A DNA stretch of 64,000 nt from Gillisia limnaea DSM 15749 (GCF_000243235.1 NZ_JH594606.1:2600572-2664571), one strand, 5' to 3'. Positions 9,188 through 19,294 are shown, numbered from the stretch's first letter. The notes: generated from the letters alone by a model not told the origin. Numbers and translations are program-made.

Positions 9188-9220
9188 CAAATATAACAAT
9201 AATGTTTGCGCTATAACAAA
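9188..9220 (-). promoter_or_regulatory. Flavobacterial promoter for the DUF6089-uppS-bamA series
   Basis: Read on the minus strand, TTTG (9220-9217) is followed 21 bases later by TATATTTG (9195-9188). This matches the Bacteroidota -33/-7 pattern (TTG and TAnnTTTG) with slightly long spacing. The ATG at 9170 is about 18 bases downstream. Confidence 0.6.
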
Positions 9221-9270
9221 TTGAGCGTTTAGGTATACGCTTATAAACAGGTTTTGAAGGTTTTTATTGC

Positions 9271-10155
9271 TTAGTTTCTACGGTCTTCACCCCATAATAA
9301 TTTTTGACGAAGTGTTTTCACGAAACTGTCTGAATGCAGTTCTACCATATGGATTTTAAAAGGCGCCTTGGTAATGGTAATTATTGTTTTGTTATTAAGA
9401 GAAGCCAGGCGGGAGTCCATAGAAGCAAGATAAAAATCCTCTCTTCCTGAAACTTTTAATGTGATTGTAGTGTCGTCTTTAATTATCAAGGGCCGTGCAT
9501 TGAGGTTATGAGGTGCTATTGGAGTAATCGCTAAAGCATCTGTATTTGGCATAATTACGGGCCCGCCACAACTAAGGGAATAGCCTGTGGATCCAGTAGG
9601 GGTGGAAATAATTAATCCATCTGCCCAATAGGAAGTTAGGTAGTTACCATTTAACCAGGTTTCTATGGTGATCATGGAGGTGGTGTTTTTTCGGCTTACG
9701 GCAATCTCATTTAGGGCGAAATTGGTGTATTTGATCTCATCGTTTTCAGGATCTGTTTTAATGGAAAGGACTGTTCTCTCAGATATAGAATATTTTTTAT
9801 TCAGAATGGTTGAAATTGTTTGTTTAATCTCCTCTTTCTGAATTGTAGCTAAAAAGCCAAGCCTCCCGGTATTGATTCCTAAAATTGGAATTTTCAGGTC
9901 CCGGATGAAATTGATGGATTTTAGAATGGTTCCATCTCCGCCTATACTAAAAAACAAATCGTAGGAAGCATCAAGTTCATCAAAAGTGCTGAAGTGATTA
10001 TATTCCTTTGTAACTGTTTTATTAAGATGAATAAGGTTCAAAAAATTTTTTTCTATAAAAATCTCAATATTATCCTGTTCCAGAGCGAGTAAGAGCTCCT
10101 CTATATATTTTCCTGAATCGGAATGATAAAACTGACCATAGATGCCTACTTTCAT
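9271..10155 (-). CDS. nadK: NAD kinase
   Basis: NAD kinase phosphorylates NAD+ to NADP+ in the cytoplasm, using ATP or polyphosphate. The GGDGT motif is at residues 72-76, the NE motif at 149-150 (FALNEIAVSR), and the glycine-rich SPTGSTGYSLSCGGP loop follows. Length 294 residues is normal. The ATG at 10155 is two bases from the stop of the CBS gene, so both are probably on one transcript. Confidence 0.96.
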   Translation of the reverse strand: MKVGIYGQFYHSDSGKYIEELLLALEQDNIEIFIEKNFLNLIHLNKTVTKEYNHFSTFDELDASYDLFFSIGGDGTILKSINFIRDLKIPILGINTGRLGFLATIQKEEIKQTISTILNKKYSISERTVLSIKTDPENDEIKYTNFALNEIAVSRKNTTSMITIETWLNGNYLTSYWADGLIISTPTGSTGYSLSCGGPVIMPNTDALAITPIAPHNLNARPLIIKDDTTITLKVSGREDFYLASMDSRLASLNNKTIITITKAPFKIHMVELHSDSFVKTLRQKLLWGEDRRN

Positions 10156-10157
10156 GC

Positions 10158-10814
10158 TTAAATTTTAAGGTATTTGTCCAGGTATTCTGAACGATCGTCA
10201 ATACTTTGATTGAAACTATCTTCCTGATGTTCGGAAATTACAGTGTAACCATATCTTCTTAATGTTTGGAGTATTTCATTTAAGCCGGTAGAGCTCAGTT
10301 TCGCAGTTATTTGGGTAAGCCCTTCGGTTTTTCCAGAAATAAAGAGACCAAAAAGAACCGCGTTATGGGATTCTATTATTTGGGCAATTTCGCTAAAAGA
10401 ATAATCCTTGGATCCTTTTTCAAATACAATGATACCTCCCGGTTCACTTAGAAATGGGGTTTTGTTAAAATTATTGATAATATCGGCCAGCTCCAAATAT
10501 CCTAAATATTTGTTGTCAAGGCTTAAAACCGGGAGGATGTTGGTTTGATTTCGCGCAAAAACATCCAGGGTTTCCAGCCAGTAAACGGTGTTTCTTACAA
10601 AAAATCCTTCCAGGGCATATTGATGCTCGCCCAGTGTTTTATCTGCTTCAAACGTAAGTAAGTCATTTACTGATAAAGAGCCTAGATAAATCCCATCTTT
10701 ACCCATTGGAATATGGGTGTAATTTAAATCTTTCAGCAATTTTTGAAGATCCCCTATTGTTTCTTCAGGATTCCGAATTTCAATATCGTTGATTATATAA
10801 TTTTCAAGGCTCAT
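10158..10814 (-). CDS. CBS-pair protein (AcuB-like)
   Basis: The 218-residue protein has two CBS motifs (about residues 15-60 and 75-125; HIPMGKDGIYLGSLSVNDLL and NILPVLSLDNKYLGYLELADI). A C-terminal ~75-residue segment (GGIIVFEKGSKDYSFSEIA onward) resembles an ACT-type regulatory fold. CBS pairs bind adenine nucleotides. It pairs with nadK, which makes adenine-nucleotide or NAD(P) sensing plausible but unproven. It is divergent from pdxJ. Confidence 0.8.
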   Translation of the reverse strand: MSLENYIINDIEIRNPEETIGDLQKLLKDLNYTHIPMGKDGIYLGSLSVNDLLTFEADKTLGEHQYALEGFFVRNTVYWLETLDVFARNQTNILPVLSLDNKYLGYLELADIINNFNKTPFLSEPGGIIVFEKGSKDYSFSEIAQIIESHNAVLFGLFISGKTEGLTQITAKLSSTGLNEILQTLRRYGYTVISEHQEDSFNQSIDDRSEYLDKYLKI

Positions 10815-10877
10815 AATTCAGCTTCGTTTTTTTGCAAATTAATTAAAATAAAGATCAATTAGGCATCCTCATCTTTG

Positions 10878-10885
10878 TATTTTTG
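10878..10885 (+). promoter_or_regulatory. Candidate -7 element for pdxJ
   Basis: TATTTTTG fits TAnnTTTG and lies 20 bases before the pdxJ ATG at 10906, giving a very short leader. No clear -33 TTG is found, so the call rests on one box. Confidence 0.35.
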
Positions 10886-10905
10886 TTAATCGAAAGCATA
10901 AAATT

Positions 10906-11622
10906 ATGACTCAATTAAGCGTAAATATCAATAAAATAGCCACTTTACGGAACGCCAGGGGTGGAGACGTCCCAAATCTTCTACAATTTGCCAAAGATAT
11001 TGAAATCTTTGGAGCTCAGGGGATAACGGTGCACCCAAGACCGGATGAAAGGCATATAAGGTATCAGGATGTGCTGGATTTAAAAACAGTTCTAACTACC
11101 GAATTCAATATTGAAGGAAACCCAATCAATAAATTTATAGACCTGGTTTTAAAAACGCAGCCGGAGCAGGTGACTTTAGTGCCAGATGCTATAGATGCTA
11201 TTACATCCAATGCGGGATGGGATACTATTACCCACAAGGATTTTTTGAAAGAAGTGATCACTGAATTTAAAAGAAATAAAATTCGAACCTCCATCTTTGT
11301 AGATCCAAACACTAAAATGGTTAAAAATGCCCATGCCACCGGAGCGGATAGGATTGAGCTTTATACCGAGGAGTATGCCAAACGCTATGCAATGGGAGAT
11401 AAAAATGCTGTGGAAATCTATGCCGATTGTGCCAGGATTGCTGCAGAGATGGGATTAGGAGTAAATGCAGGTCACGACCTTTCTCTGGAAAATATTGGGT
11501 ATTTTAAAGAAAAGGTACCTGGGCTACTGGAAGTTTCCATTGGCCATGCCTTAATTACCGAAGCGCTATACCTTGGGCTCGAAACCACTATTAAAAAATA
11601 TTTAAAATTTTTAAAAGAATGA
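10906..11622 (+). CDS. pdxJ: Pyridoxine 5'-phosphate synthase
   Basis: PdxJ condenses 3-amino-2-oxopropyl phosphate with 1-deoxyxylulose 5-phosphate to pyridoxine 5'-phosphate, the last ring-forming step of the DXP-dependent vitamin B6 route. The N-terminal [17 protein letters not shown] and the [29 protein letters not shown] and VNAGHDLS motifs are those of the TIM-barrel family. Length 238 residues is standard. Its stop overlaps the ATG of the following hydrolase by four bases. Confidence 0.97.
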   Translation: MTQLSVNINKIATLRNARGGDVPNLLQFAKDIEIFGAQGITVHPRPDERHIRYQDVLDLKTVLTTEFNIEGNPINKFIDLVLKTQPEQVTLVPDAIDAITSNAGWDTITHKDFLKEVITEFKRNKIRTSIFVDPNTKMVKNAHATGADRIELYTEEYAKRYAMGDKNAVEIYADCARIAAEMGLGVNAGHDLSLENIGYFKEKVPGLLEVSIGHALITEALYLGLETTIKKYLKFLKE

Positions 11623-12386
11623 TCAATTTACATTCGGCCATTCTCGGCGAAGGAAAACCTCTTTTGATTCTTCACGGCTTTTTAGGAATGGGTGATAACT
11701 GGAAAACCCTTGGCAACAAATTTGCCGAAGCCGGTTTTCAGGTTCATCTGCTAGATCTTAGAAACCATGGAAGAAGCCCACATCACGATGAGATGAATTA
11801 TGAAGTCATGGCTAATGATATCAACGAATATTGTACCCTGAACAACCTAAAAAATATTTTTCTGTTAGGGCATTCTATGGGAGGAAAAGTGGCAATGCAG
11901 GCAGCTGGAACATTTCCGGATTTGGTTGAAAAACTAATTATTGTTGATATAAGTCCTAAATACTATACTCCCCACCATCAACAAATCATGGAGGGTCTGG
12001 CTACCTTGGATAAAGCGAAACTCACTTCACGAAGTGAGGCGGAAGAGCTGCTGGAGCGCTTTATAAAGGATGATGGTACCCGGTTATTTCTTCTGAAAAA
12101 TCTATATTGGAAAACAAAGGGAAAGTTAGCGTTACGATTGAATCTTGAAGTATTGAATGATAAGATTGAAGAAGTGGGCAAAGCATTGCCGGCTGAAATC
12201 AATTTTGAAAAACCTACCTTGTTTATTAAAGGTGAAAAATCCGGTTATATCACCAAAGATGATGAAGATCTGATCCTTGGTCATTTTCCCAATACTGAAA
12301 TTGTTTCCATCCCAGGAGCAGGGCATTGGGTGCATGCCGAAAAGATGCCTGAGTTTTATTCAGAAGTCATGCGATTTATGGAATAG
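11619..12386 (+). CDS. Alpha/beta-fold hydrolase (YbfF-like esterase)
   Basis: The 255-residue protein has a classical alpha/beta-hydrolase core: the oxyanion loop [10 protein letters not shown], the nucleophile elbow GHSMGG with Ser86, and a C-terminal GAGHWVHAE histidine. No signal peptide is seen, so it is cytoplasmic. Sequence style resembles the small acyl-esterases around E. coli YbfF. It is translationally coupled to pdxJ (ATGA overlap), but the substrate is unknown and coupling does not prove a role in B6 synthesis. Confidence 0.85.
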   Translation: MINLHSAILGEGKPLLILHGFLGMGDNWKTLGNKFAEAGFQVHLLDLRNHGRSPHHDEMNYEVMANDINEYCTLNNLKNIFLLGHSMGGKVAMQAAGTFPDLVEKLIIVDISPKYYTPHHQQIMEGLATLDKAKLTSRSEAEELLERFIKDDGTRLFLLKNLYWKTKGKLALRLNLEVLNDKIEEVGKALPAEINFEKPTLFIKGEKSGYITKDDEDLILGHFPNTEIVSIPGAGHWVHAEKMPEFYSEVMRFME

Positions 12387-12500
12387 CAGCATCAATTTAT
12401 TATGTATGCATAATAAAATGTCCGTATTTCTTGCGAGATATGGATTTTATGGTAATTTTGGGCTCTACATTTTATTAAAAAAATATAACCTGAATTTATT

Positions 12501-13751
12501 ATGAAAAAACTTTTATTACTAACGGTATTTACGTTAGCTACTGCGGTGACTTATGCCGGAGGTTACCGGGTGAGTTTACAGGGGCAGCGTGCGTTGGGTA
12601 TGGGACATACCGGAGTTGCAGTGGTAAACAGTGCGGAGTTAGGCTTTTTTAACCCATCGGGCCTGGTTTATCTTGAAAACAAATTGAATATATCGGCCGG
12701 AGTAAGTGCCGTATTTTCTGATACAGTTTGGCAAAACGATGAATTTGGGCAAATGGCCCGAACGGATAGTCCTGTAGGAACTCCATTTTATTTGTATGCC
12801 TCCTATAAGGTTACCGATTGGCTGGCGCTGGGATTAAGTGCTTATACTCCCTACGGAAGTTCTGTAGCCTGGGAAGATGATTGGGCCGGATCTCATTTAG
12901 TGAACAACATCGAATTACAGGCCATCTATGTGCAGGCCCTTGCCTCTGTTAAGCTTTCAAAATATTTAAGCGTAGGTGGAGGACCCATTTATGTAAATGG
13001 AAGCGTTAACTTCAATAGGAATTTAAACCGAACTTTAACCGATATTGATGGAAACAGAAGTAATGTTACCGTAGATGCTAGTGGAGTAGCTGCCTGGGGA
13101 TGGTCTGCGGGAGCAATGTTTACTGCTACCGAGAAATTACGAGTTGGTTTCAACTATCGTTCAGAAATTATAATTGAGGCCGAAGATGGGGATGCTATTT
13201 TTAACAACATTCCTAATTCTCCTTTAACCCCCTTTGCAAACACAAATTTTGATGCTTCCTTGCCGCTTCCGGCAGAATTAGCCGTAGGTCTATCATACCA
13301 ATTCCTTGATAAATGGTTGTTTGCATTTGACTATAACCAAACTTTGTGGAGCGTTTACGAATCTCTGGATCTGGATTTTGAAAACCCCGGTATCCCTGAT
13401 TCTGAAAATGCCAGAAACTATAAAAACTCCTCTGTTTATAGATTTGGTTTGCAGTTTGAAGCAACCGACAGATTTACCCTTAGAGGAGGTTACTACTTTG
13501 ATGAATCTCCCGTTCAATCTGGGTACTTCGCACCAGAAACGCCGCGTAATGATTCCAATAATTTTACAGGAGGAATTTCTTTTAACGTAAACGACCGGTT
13601 TGCTATTGATGCGGCTGTTCTTTATTCAAGATTTGATGAAATAGAAGCTTCCTATGATTTTTACTTTGAGAATGGGCAAGCTGCTCCTTTTGAAGGGATT
13701 TATAAAAACAGTGCAATTACTCTGGGATTAGGAGTTAGTTATAAATTATAA
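12501..13751 (+). CDS. OmpP1/FadL family outer-membrane transporter
   Basis: FadL-type barrels let hydrophobic molecules such as long-chain fatty acids cross the outer membrane. The 416-residue protein has a signal peptide (MKKLLLLTVFTLATAVTYA). The N-terminal hatch motif follows (GGYRVSLQGQRALGMGHTG, with a NSAELGFFNPSGL continuation). The rest is a beta-barrel ending in a LGLGVSYKL strand. It is followed 18 bases later by a secreted GDSL lipoprotein, so the pair may take up and release lipid-derived acyl chains; that link is inferred. Confidence 0.88.
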   Translation: MKKLLLLTVFTLATAVTYAGGYRVSLQGQRALGMGHTGVAVVNSAELGFFNPSGLVYLENKLNISAGVSAVFSDTVWQNDEFGQMARTDSPVGTPFYLYASYKVTDWLALGLSAYTPYGSSVAWEDDWAGSHLVNNIELQAIYVQALASVKLSKYLSVGGGPIYVNGSVNFNRNLNRTLTDIDGNRSNVTVDASGVAAWGWSAGAMFTATEKLRVGFNYRSEIIIEAEDGDAIFNNIPNSPLTPFANTNFDASLPLPAELAVGLSYQFLDKWLFAFDYNQTLWSVYESLDLDFENPGIPDSENARNYKNSSVYRFGLQFEATDRFTLRGGYYFDESPVQSGYFAPETPRNDSNNFTGGISFNVNDRFAIDAAVLYSRFDEIEASYDFYFENGQAAPFEGIYKNSAITLGLGVSYKL

Positions 13752-13769
13752 TTTACGAAGTTGATACAC

Positions 13770-15335
13770 ATGAAAAACTATATAAAATTTTTACCGTTTT
13801 TGGCAATGGGCTTTTTATCCTGTGAGCCGGAGTTAGATAATCCAATAGACGAAGCTGATTTTTATACAGCTGGAGAAGCAGATTTTTCAAATTATGTTGC
13901 TCTTGGAAATTCACTTACCGCTGGTTATGCAGATGGAGCTCTGTACATAACGGGTCAGGAAAATTCCTATCCTAATATCATGGCACAACAATTTGCCAAG
14001 GTTCAGGTTACCAATGATTTTACCCAGCCTTTAATGGCAGATAATGCCGGGGGACTACTTTTGGGAGGAACTCAAATACTATCAAACAGACGTGTGCTTG
14101 CAGTTGGTGCTAATGGAAATCCATCTCCGCAAATCTACTCAGGAATGCTGCCTACAACCGATATCACCAATGTACTGTCGGGTCCTTTTAATAATTTGGG
14201 GGTTCCGGGTGCAAAGAGTTATCATTTGGGATTCCAGGGATATGGAAATATAGCAGGAGTTCCCCTGGGAACAGCAAACCCTTATTTTGTGCGTTTTGCC
14301 TCCGCTCCACAAGCAACTGTTATTGAAGATGCTTTGGCTCAAAATCCTACCTTTTTCTCTCTTTGGATTGGAAATAATGATGTTTTAGGCTATGCTACCA
14401 ATGGAGGAGCAGGAGTAGATCAAACCGGAAATTTAGACCCTGGTACATACGGCGCGAATGATATTACAGATCCTAACGTATTTGCTTCTGTTTATTCTTC
14501 AATGGTGACGGCCTTAATAACCAATGGGGCCGATGGGGTGCTTATGAATATTCCAGATGTAACGACGATTCCTTATTTTACAACTATTCCAAATAATGCG
14601 CTCGTGCTTGATACTGAAACAGCAGCAAATCTTACCGGATTTTTCCAGGCAGTAGCCGGAATTTTTGCCCAGGGGGCAATTCGGGACGGAGCTTCGCCTC
14701 AACAAGCGCAAGCTTTAGCTGCACAATACGCTATATCTTTTAGTGCCGGACCGAATCGCTTTTTAATCGACGTTCCGGTATCTCAAATGAATCCTCTAGG
14801 ATTCAGGCAAATGACAGAAGAGGAATTGTTAGTGTTAACCATAAATCAGCAGGCCCTAACACAAGGTTATGGTTCTGTAGTGCTAACTCCTGAGGTTATG
14901 CAGGTTTTGGGACTTTTACAGCAAGGTGGGCAACCAACTCCAGAGCAGGCACAGCTTGTGCTTAATGCCGTTAGCGGTATCGATGATAAAGATGCTTTGG
15001 ACAACGAAGAGATCGAGAATATTGCCGTAGCTACTGCAGCCTATAATGCTACTATTAAAGGCTTGGCTCAGGAGAAAGGATTGGCCTTTGTAGATATACG
15101 CGCGTTGATTAACCAACTGGCCAATGGTGGTATCGCTTTTGATGCAGGCACAATTAACGCTACGTTTGTAACCGGTGGTGCTTTTTCTTTAGATGGGGTC
15201 CATGCTACTCCTCGTGGATATGCTGCTATAGCCAATGCAATTTTGGAAAGTATCAATACAACCTATGGATCAACCGTCCCTAAGGTGAATATTGGAAACT
15301 ACGGGACAGTTACTTTAAGCAATGATGTTCAATAA
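13770..15335 (+). CDS. Secreted GDSL/SGNH-family lipoprotein hydrolase
   Basis: From the ATG at 13770 the protein has 521 residues and a lipoprotein signal with Cys18 (MGFLSC). Block I is ALGNSLTAGY (Ser48), block III is WIGNNDVLG, and the DGVHATPRGYAAIANAI block near the C-terminus supplies Asp and His, so the SGNH catalytic set appears complete. It is longer than typical GDSL esterases because of a ~150-residue insert rich in Ala/Gln. It lies directly behind a FadL-type porin. The substrate is unknown. The frame could start nine bases earlier, with less sense. Confidence 0.85.
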   Translation: MKNYIKFLPFLAMGFLSCEPELDNPIDEADFYTAGEADFSNYVALGNSLTAGYADGALYITGQENSYPNIMAQQFAKVQVTNDFTQPLMADNAGGLLLGGTQILSNRRVLAVGANGNPSPQIYSGMLPTTDITNVLSGPFNNLGVPGAKSYHLGFQGYGNIAGVPLGTANPYFVRFASAPQATVIEDALAQNPTFFSLWIGNNDVLGYATNGGAGVDQTGNLDPGTYGANDITDPNVFASVYSSMVTALITNGADGVLMNIPDVTTIPYFTTIPNNALVLDTETAANLTGFFQAVAGIFAQGAIRDGASPQQAQALAAQYAISFSAGPNRFLIDVPVSQMNPLGFRQMTEEELLVLTINQQALTQGYGSVVLTPEVMQVLGLLQQGGQPTPEQAQLVLNAVSGIDDKDALDNEEIENIAVATAAYNATIKGLAQEKGLAFVDIRALINQLANGGIAFDAGTINATFVTGGAFSLDGVHATPRGYAAIANAILESINTTYGSTVPKVNIGNYGTVTLSNDVQ

Positions 15336-15383
15336 CCCATTTAATGGGAGTTTTAAATGTATTAATTAAATCACAAAATGTAA

Positions 15384-15412
15384 AGCGCCGGAAATTCTCC
15401 GGCGTTTTTTTT
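15384..15412 (+). terminator. Rho-independent terminator after the GDSL gene
   Basis: The stem CGCCGGA / TCCGGCG (15386-15392 with 15398-15404) has a five-base loop and is followed by eight T residues. It closes the FadL-GDSL transcript. Confidence 0.92.
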
Positions 15413-15446
15413 GCATTTTTGTTGAAACAACCAAACCAATTAGAAA

Positions 15447-15788
15447 ATGAACTTTATTATTCGAATACTATTAACTGCTGTGGCGGTATTTTTACTGGCA
15501 GAATTTCTTCCTGGTGTTTCTGTATCCGGATATGTAACAGCTATTATTGTGGCCCTTGTACTTGCGATTTTAAACCTGATTGTAAAGCCTATTTTGGTAT
15601 TGCTTACACTCCCGGTTACCATTATAACCCTGGGATTATTCCTGCTTGTCATCAATGCTATTATTATTTTACTGGCAGATGCTTTTATTCCTGGTTTTGG
15701 AGTAGATGGATTCTGGATCGCTTTGCTTTTTAGCCTTTTGCTTTCTATTTTTCAATCCATCCTGTTTTCTTTGTTGGGATCAGATTAG
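15447..15788 (+). CDS. Four-TM membrane protein of the phage holin family 4 (DUF/PF04020-like)
   Basis: The 113-residue protein is almost wholly hydrophobic, with four predicted membrane helices. It carries the ILNLIVKPILVLLTLPVTIITLGLFLLVINA core typical of the group annotated as 'phage holin family protein'. The name is historical: these are widespread chromosomal genes and no phage genes are nearby. Its function is unknown. It sits alone between a terminator and the tig promoter. Confidence 0.82.
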   Translation: MNFIIRILLTAVAVFLLAEFLPGVSVSGYVTAIIVALVLAILNLIVKPILVLLTLPVTIITLGLFLLVINAIIILLADAFIPGFGVDGFWIALLFSLLLSIFQSILFSLLGSD

Positions 15789-15817
15789 GAGCTTGCTGAA
15801 ATTCAGTGTTTTGATAC

Positions 15818-15848
15818 TTTGTGAAAAGGCAAAAAATGTGTACTTTTG
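15818..15848 (+). promoter_or_regulatory. Promoter of tig
   Basis: TTTG (15818-15821), 19 bases, then TACTTTTG (15841-15848) fits the Bacteroidota consensus closely. The ATG of tig at 15875 lies 26 bases downstream. Confidence 0.75.
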
Positions 15849-15874
15849 CACACCAATTTTTATAACAAGTTAAG

Positions 15875-17197
15875 ATGAATATAACCAGAGAGAATATCGA
15901 TGAATTGAATGCGGTTGTTAAAGTAGATATCGCAAAGGAAGACTATAGTGAAAAAGTTGATAAAATCTTAAAGGATTATCGGAAAAATGCCAATATTCCT
16001 GGTTTTAGAAAAGGCCAGGTTCCTATGGGGATGGTGAAAAAGCAATATGGTAAAGCCGTATTGGTAGACGAAGTGAATAAAATGTTGCAGGATGCCCTGA
16101 ATAAATATTTAACCGAGGAAAAACTAGATGTTCTTGGAAATCCACTTCCTAAAGAACAGGAAAATTTTGACTGGGAGCAGGAAAACTATAGCTTTGAATT
16201 TGAATTGGGACTTTCTCCTCAGTTTGAAGTTAATTTTGAAACCAAAAAGCCTATCACGCACTACAAAATTGTAGCCGGCGAAGAAATGATCCAGAATCAA
16301 ATCAAACATCTTCAAAAGCAATACGGGAAACTTATCTCTAAAGATGTTGCTGAAGAAGGAGATGTTGTTGCTGGAACTTTTAAAAATGAAGAAGAAGGAA
16401 TAGATAACTCAACGTCTCTTCCTTTGGAAAAACTGAAAGGGAAAAAAAATCTAAATAAATTTGTTGGAGCGAAAGTAGGAGATACCATCAGCCTGAAAAC
16501 AAAAGGACTTTTTGAAGATGACCATCAGTTGATAGAGTTTCTTAAGATTGATCACGATAAAGGGCACGATCTGGATATTGAGGTAGATTTCACAGTTTCT
16601 GAGATCAATAAACAGGAACTTGCAGAATTGAACCAGGAGTTTTTCGATAAACTTTTTGGAAAAGATGAGGTGAAGTCTGAAGTCGAACTTAAAGAAAAGA
16701 TCAAAGAAGATGCGGCAAAACAATTCACGCAGCAGAGTGATCAGCAATTGTTGAATGATGTTACAGAATCTCTTATCGAAAATAATACATTTCAACTTCC
16801 TAAAGAATTCCTTCAGAAATGGATCCAAACCGTTGGTGAAAAACCTTTGACCGAAGATGAAGCTAAGGAAGAATATGATAAAAGCGAACAAGGTTTGCGT
16901 TTTCAGTTAATCGAAGGAAAACTTATCCGGGATAATGATCTTCAGGTGAAATTTGAAGACCTGAAAGCATTTGCAACTGCAAGAATAAAAGAGCAAATGG
17001 CTCAGTTTGGCCAAATGGACCCTTCAGAAAAAGAACTGGATGATATTGCAGCCAGAGTACTTTCAAATCAGGAAGAGGTAAAGCGTTTGTCAGAGCAATT
17101 ACTCAACGAAAAACTCCTTGCTTTTTACAAGGAAAACATTAAAATGAAAGAAAAAGAAGTTACTTATGATGACTTTGTTAAAGAGATTTACAAATAG
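15875..17197 (+). CDS. tig: Trigger factor
   Basis: Trigger factor is a ribosome-bound chaperone that meets nascent chains. The N-terminal domain contains the ribosome-docking signature PGFRKGQVPMGMVKKQYG (about residues 42-59). A central PPIase-like domain (about 150-245) and a long helical C-terminal chaperone domain follow. The PPIase region looks degenerate compared with E. coli, as is usual in Bacteroidota. At 440 residues it has family length. It is followed by a terminator and then clpP-clpX, the widespread tig-clpP-clpX order. Confidence 0.93.
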   Translation: MNITRENIDELNAVVKVDIAKEDYSEKVDKILKDYRKNANIPGFRKGQVPMGMVKKQYGKAVLVDEVNKMLQDALNKYLTEEKLDVLGNPLPKEQENFDWEQENYSFEFELGLSPQFEVNFETKKPITHYKIVAGEEMIQNQIKHLQKQYGKLISKDVAEEGDVVAGTFKNEEEGIDNSTSLPLEKLKGKKNLNKFVGAKVGDTISLKTKGLFEDDHQLIEFLKIDHDKGHDLDIEVDFTVSEINKQELAELNQEFFDKLFGKDEVKSEVELKEKIKEDAAKQFTQQSDQQLLNDVTESLIENNTFQLPKEFLQKWIQTVGEKPLTEDEAKEEYDKSEQGLRFQLIEGKLIRDNDLQVKFEDLKAFATARIKEQMAQFGQMDPSEKELDDIAARVLSNQEEVKRLSEQLLNEKLLAFYKENIKMKEKEVTYDDFVKEIYK

Positions 17198-17223
17198 TCT
17201 TTCTTGATTTTTATACATATCTT

Positions 17224-17258
17224 TAAGGCGTTAAACCATTTGGGGTAACGCCTTATTT
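17224..17258 (+). terminator. Terminator-like hairpin after tig
   Basis: The stem TAAGGCGTTA / TAACGCCTTA (17224-17233 with 17246-17255) is followed by TTT. It separates tig from clpP; the short T-run suggests partial read-through. Confidence 0.7.
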
Positions 17259-17284
17259 ACTTAAAAAAAAGAATTTATACAGCT

Positions 17285-17965
17285 ATGGATTACGGAAAAG
17301 AATTCGAGAAATATGCCATCAAGGAGAGAGGCATAAATAGCAATTATTACGAAAAAATAATCACTAGTGTTACTCCGCCAATGGGGATGACACCTAACAT
17401 TATTGAAGAGCGGCAAATGAATGCTGTTGCAATGGATGTTTTTTCGCGCTTGATGATGGACAGGATCATCTTTTTAGGAACACAAATTAATGATCAAATC
17501 GCTAATATAATACAGGCGCAGTTGTTGTTTCTTGAAAGTACAGATTCTTCCAAGGATATTCAAATTTACATCAATTCACCGGGTGGTGGTGTGTACGCAG
17601 GAATGGGTATTTATGACACCATGCAGTTCATCAAGCCGGATGTTGCTACAATTTGTACAGGAATGGCGGCTTCTATGGGTGCAGTACTACTATGTGCAGG
17701 TGCAAAAGGCAAACGAAGCGGACTTCCGCATGCAAGAGTGATGATTCACCAGCCATTGGGCGGTGCACAAGGTCAGGCCAGCGATATCGAGATTACAGCC
17801 CGTGAAATTATGACCCTTAAAAAAGAGTTGTACGAGATTATCTCTAAGCATTCCGGCCAGCCGTATGATAAGTTGGTAGAAGACAGCGACAGGGATTTCT
17901 GGATGAAGGCAGATAAAGCCAAGGAATACGGAATGATTGATGAAGTTTTAACAAGAGACAAATAA
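17285..17965 (+). CDS. clpP: ATP-dependent Clp protease proteolytic subunit
   Basis: ClpP forms the barrel-shaped serine protease that degrades proteins fed in by ClpX or ClpA. The catalytic triad is visible as Ser130 (GMAASMGA), His155 ([10 protein letters not shown]) and Asp204 (DSDRDFW). Its 226 residues include a slightly long N-terminus (about 35 residues before the conserved start), common in the phylum. It lies 72 bases before clpX, with a hairpin between. Confidence 0.97.
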   Translation: MDYGKEFEKYAIKERGINSNYYEKIITSVTPPMGMTPNIIEERQMNAVAMDVFSRLMMDRIIFLGTQINDQIANIIQAQLLFLESTDSSKDIQIYINSPGGGVYAGMGIYDTMQFIKPDVATICTGMAASMGAVLLCAGAKGKRSGLPHARVMIHQPLGGAQGQASDIEITAREIMTLKKELYEIISKHSGQPYDKLVEDSDRDFWMKADKAKEYGMIDEVLTRDK

Positions 17966-17981
17966 ATTATTTTTGTTTTTC

Positions 17982-18005
17982 TGTGGAATTCAGTATAATT
18001 CCACA
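17982..18005 (+). other. Perfect hairpin between clpP and clpX
   Basis: TGTGGAATT / AATTCCACA (17982-17990 with 17997-18005) forms a perfect nine-base stem with a six-base loop. No T-run follows, so it is unlikely to be a plain terminator. It could modulate mRNA processing or the clpP to clpX ratio. Confidence 0.6.
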
Positions 18006-18037
18006 TCAGGAAAATTGAAAATTGAAAAGGATAACAA

Positions 18038-19270
18038 ATGGCGAAAGATAGTTTAGAATGTTCCTTCTGCGGAAGGAAAAAACCGGAAACCAATCTACTG
18101 ATTGCCGGGCTGGATGCGCATATTTGCGATAAGTGTATCGAGCAGGCGCATGGAATTGTTTTAGAGGAATCAAAACAGGGACAGGCAGGGGAGCTTTCAG
18201 CAGATTTGATGTTGAGCAAGCCAAAAAAAATAAAAGCGTTTTTAGATGATTACATCATAGGACAGGAAGATACCAAAAAGGTGATGTCTGTAGCGGTTTA
18301 TAATCATTACAAAAGATTGTTGCAACCAAAGAGTGATGATGATATTGAAATTCAAAAAAGCAATATTATTATGGTTGGGGAAACCGGAACAGGGAAAACT
18401 CTCATGGCAAAAACCATCTCTAAAATGTTAAATGTTCCTCTTGCAATTGTAGATGCTACTGTGCTTACAGAAGCAGGATATGTAGGAGAAGATGTAGAAG
18501 GTATTTTGACGAAATTATTGCAGGCTGCCGATTATAATGTAGAGAAAGCCCAGCACGGAATTGTTTTTATAGATGAAATAGATAAAATAGCCCGTAAAAG
18601 TGATAACCCTTCTATCACCCGGGATGTTTCGGGAGAAGGTGTACAGCAGGCTCTTTTGAAACTATTAGAAGGAACGACGGTGAATGTTCCGCCAAAAGGA
18701 GGAAGAAAACACCCCGATCAAAAATTCATTGAAATCGATACGGAGAATATTTTGTTTATAGCAGGTGGTGCGTTTGATGGAATTGAACGCAATATCAGTA
18801 AAAGATTGAATATGCAGGCGGTAGGCTTTAGTGCTTCCAAAAGCGAGGATGATATTGAACGCACCAATTTGTTGAGGTATATCATTCCGAAGGATTTAAA
18901 AGATTATGGTTTGATCCCTGAAATAATAGGTCGTTTACCGGCACTAACTTATATGAATCCGCTGGACAAGGAAACCCTTAGGGCGATTTTAACCGAACCA
19001 AAAAATGCGATTATCAAACAATATCAGAAATTGTTTGAAATGGATAATATCAAATTCGAGATTACAGATGAAGCGCTGGATCATATTGTAACTCAGGCTA
19101 TAGAATACAAACTGGGTGCGCGAGGATTAAGATCGCTTTGTGAAGCTATTTTAACCGATGCGATGTTTGAATTGCCAGAGAGCAATATCAAAAAGTTGAA
19201 GGTTACCCGGGAGTATGTAGAAGATAAATTGGATAAATCCGGAATTACGAAACTTAAAAAGGTTTCTTAA
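18038..19270 (+). CDS. clpX: ATP-dependent Clp protease ATP-binding subunit ClpX
   Basis: ClpX is an AAA+ unfoldase that delivers substrates to ClpP. The N-terminal zinc-binding domain has Cys8, Cys11, Cys30 and Cys33. Walker A is at residues 114-121 (GETGTGKT), Walker B is FIDEIDKIA, and the pore-loop GYVGEDVEG and the sensor/Arg-finger region are present. Length 410 residues is standard. ATG at 18038. Confidence 0.98.
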   Translation: MAKDSLECSFCGRKKPETNLLIAGLDAHICDKCIEQAHGIVLEESKQGQAGELSADLMLSKPKKIKAFLDDYIIGQEDTKKVMSVAVYNHYKRLLQPKSDDDIEIQKSNIIMVGETGTGKTLMAKTISKMLNVPLAIVDATVLTEAGYVGEDVEGILTKLLQAADYNVEKAQHGIVFIDEIDKIARKSDNPSITRDVSGEGVQQALLKLLEGTTVNVPPKGGRKHPDQKFIEIDTENILFIAGGAFDGIERNISKRLNMQAVGFSASKSEDDIERTNLLRYIIPKDLKDYGLIPEIIGRLPALTYMNPLDKETLRAILTEPKNAIIKQYQKLFEMDNIKFEITDEALDHIVTQAIEYKLGARGLRSLCEAILTDAMFELPESNIKKLKVTREYVEDKLDKSGITKLKKVS

Positions 19271-19294
19271 AAGAAGTATTTATAAGCAATACCA

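Noticed and set aside
15344-15733. 129-codon frame over the holin-family gene
   Set aside because: It is a shifted frame over the four-helix protein at 15447-15788, crosses the terminator at 15384-15412, and yields a cysteine-rich product with no sense.
15447-15788. Prophage lysis gene
   Set aside because: The family name contains 'holin', but there is no endolysin, tail or integrase gene nearby and the family is chromosomal in most genomes.
16451-16891. 146-codon minus-strand frame inside tig
   Set aside because: Phe/Leu/Lys-rich antisense of a Lys/Glu-rich coding region; this bias makes false ORFs.
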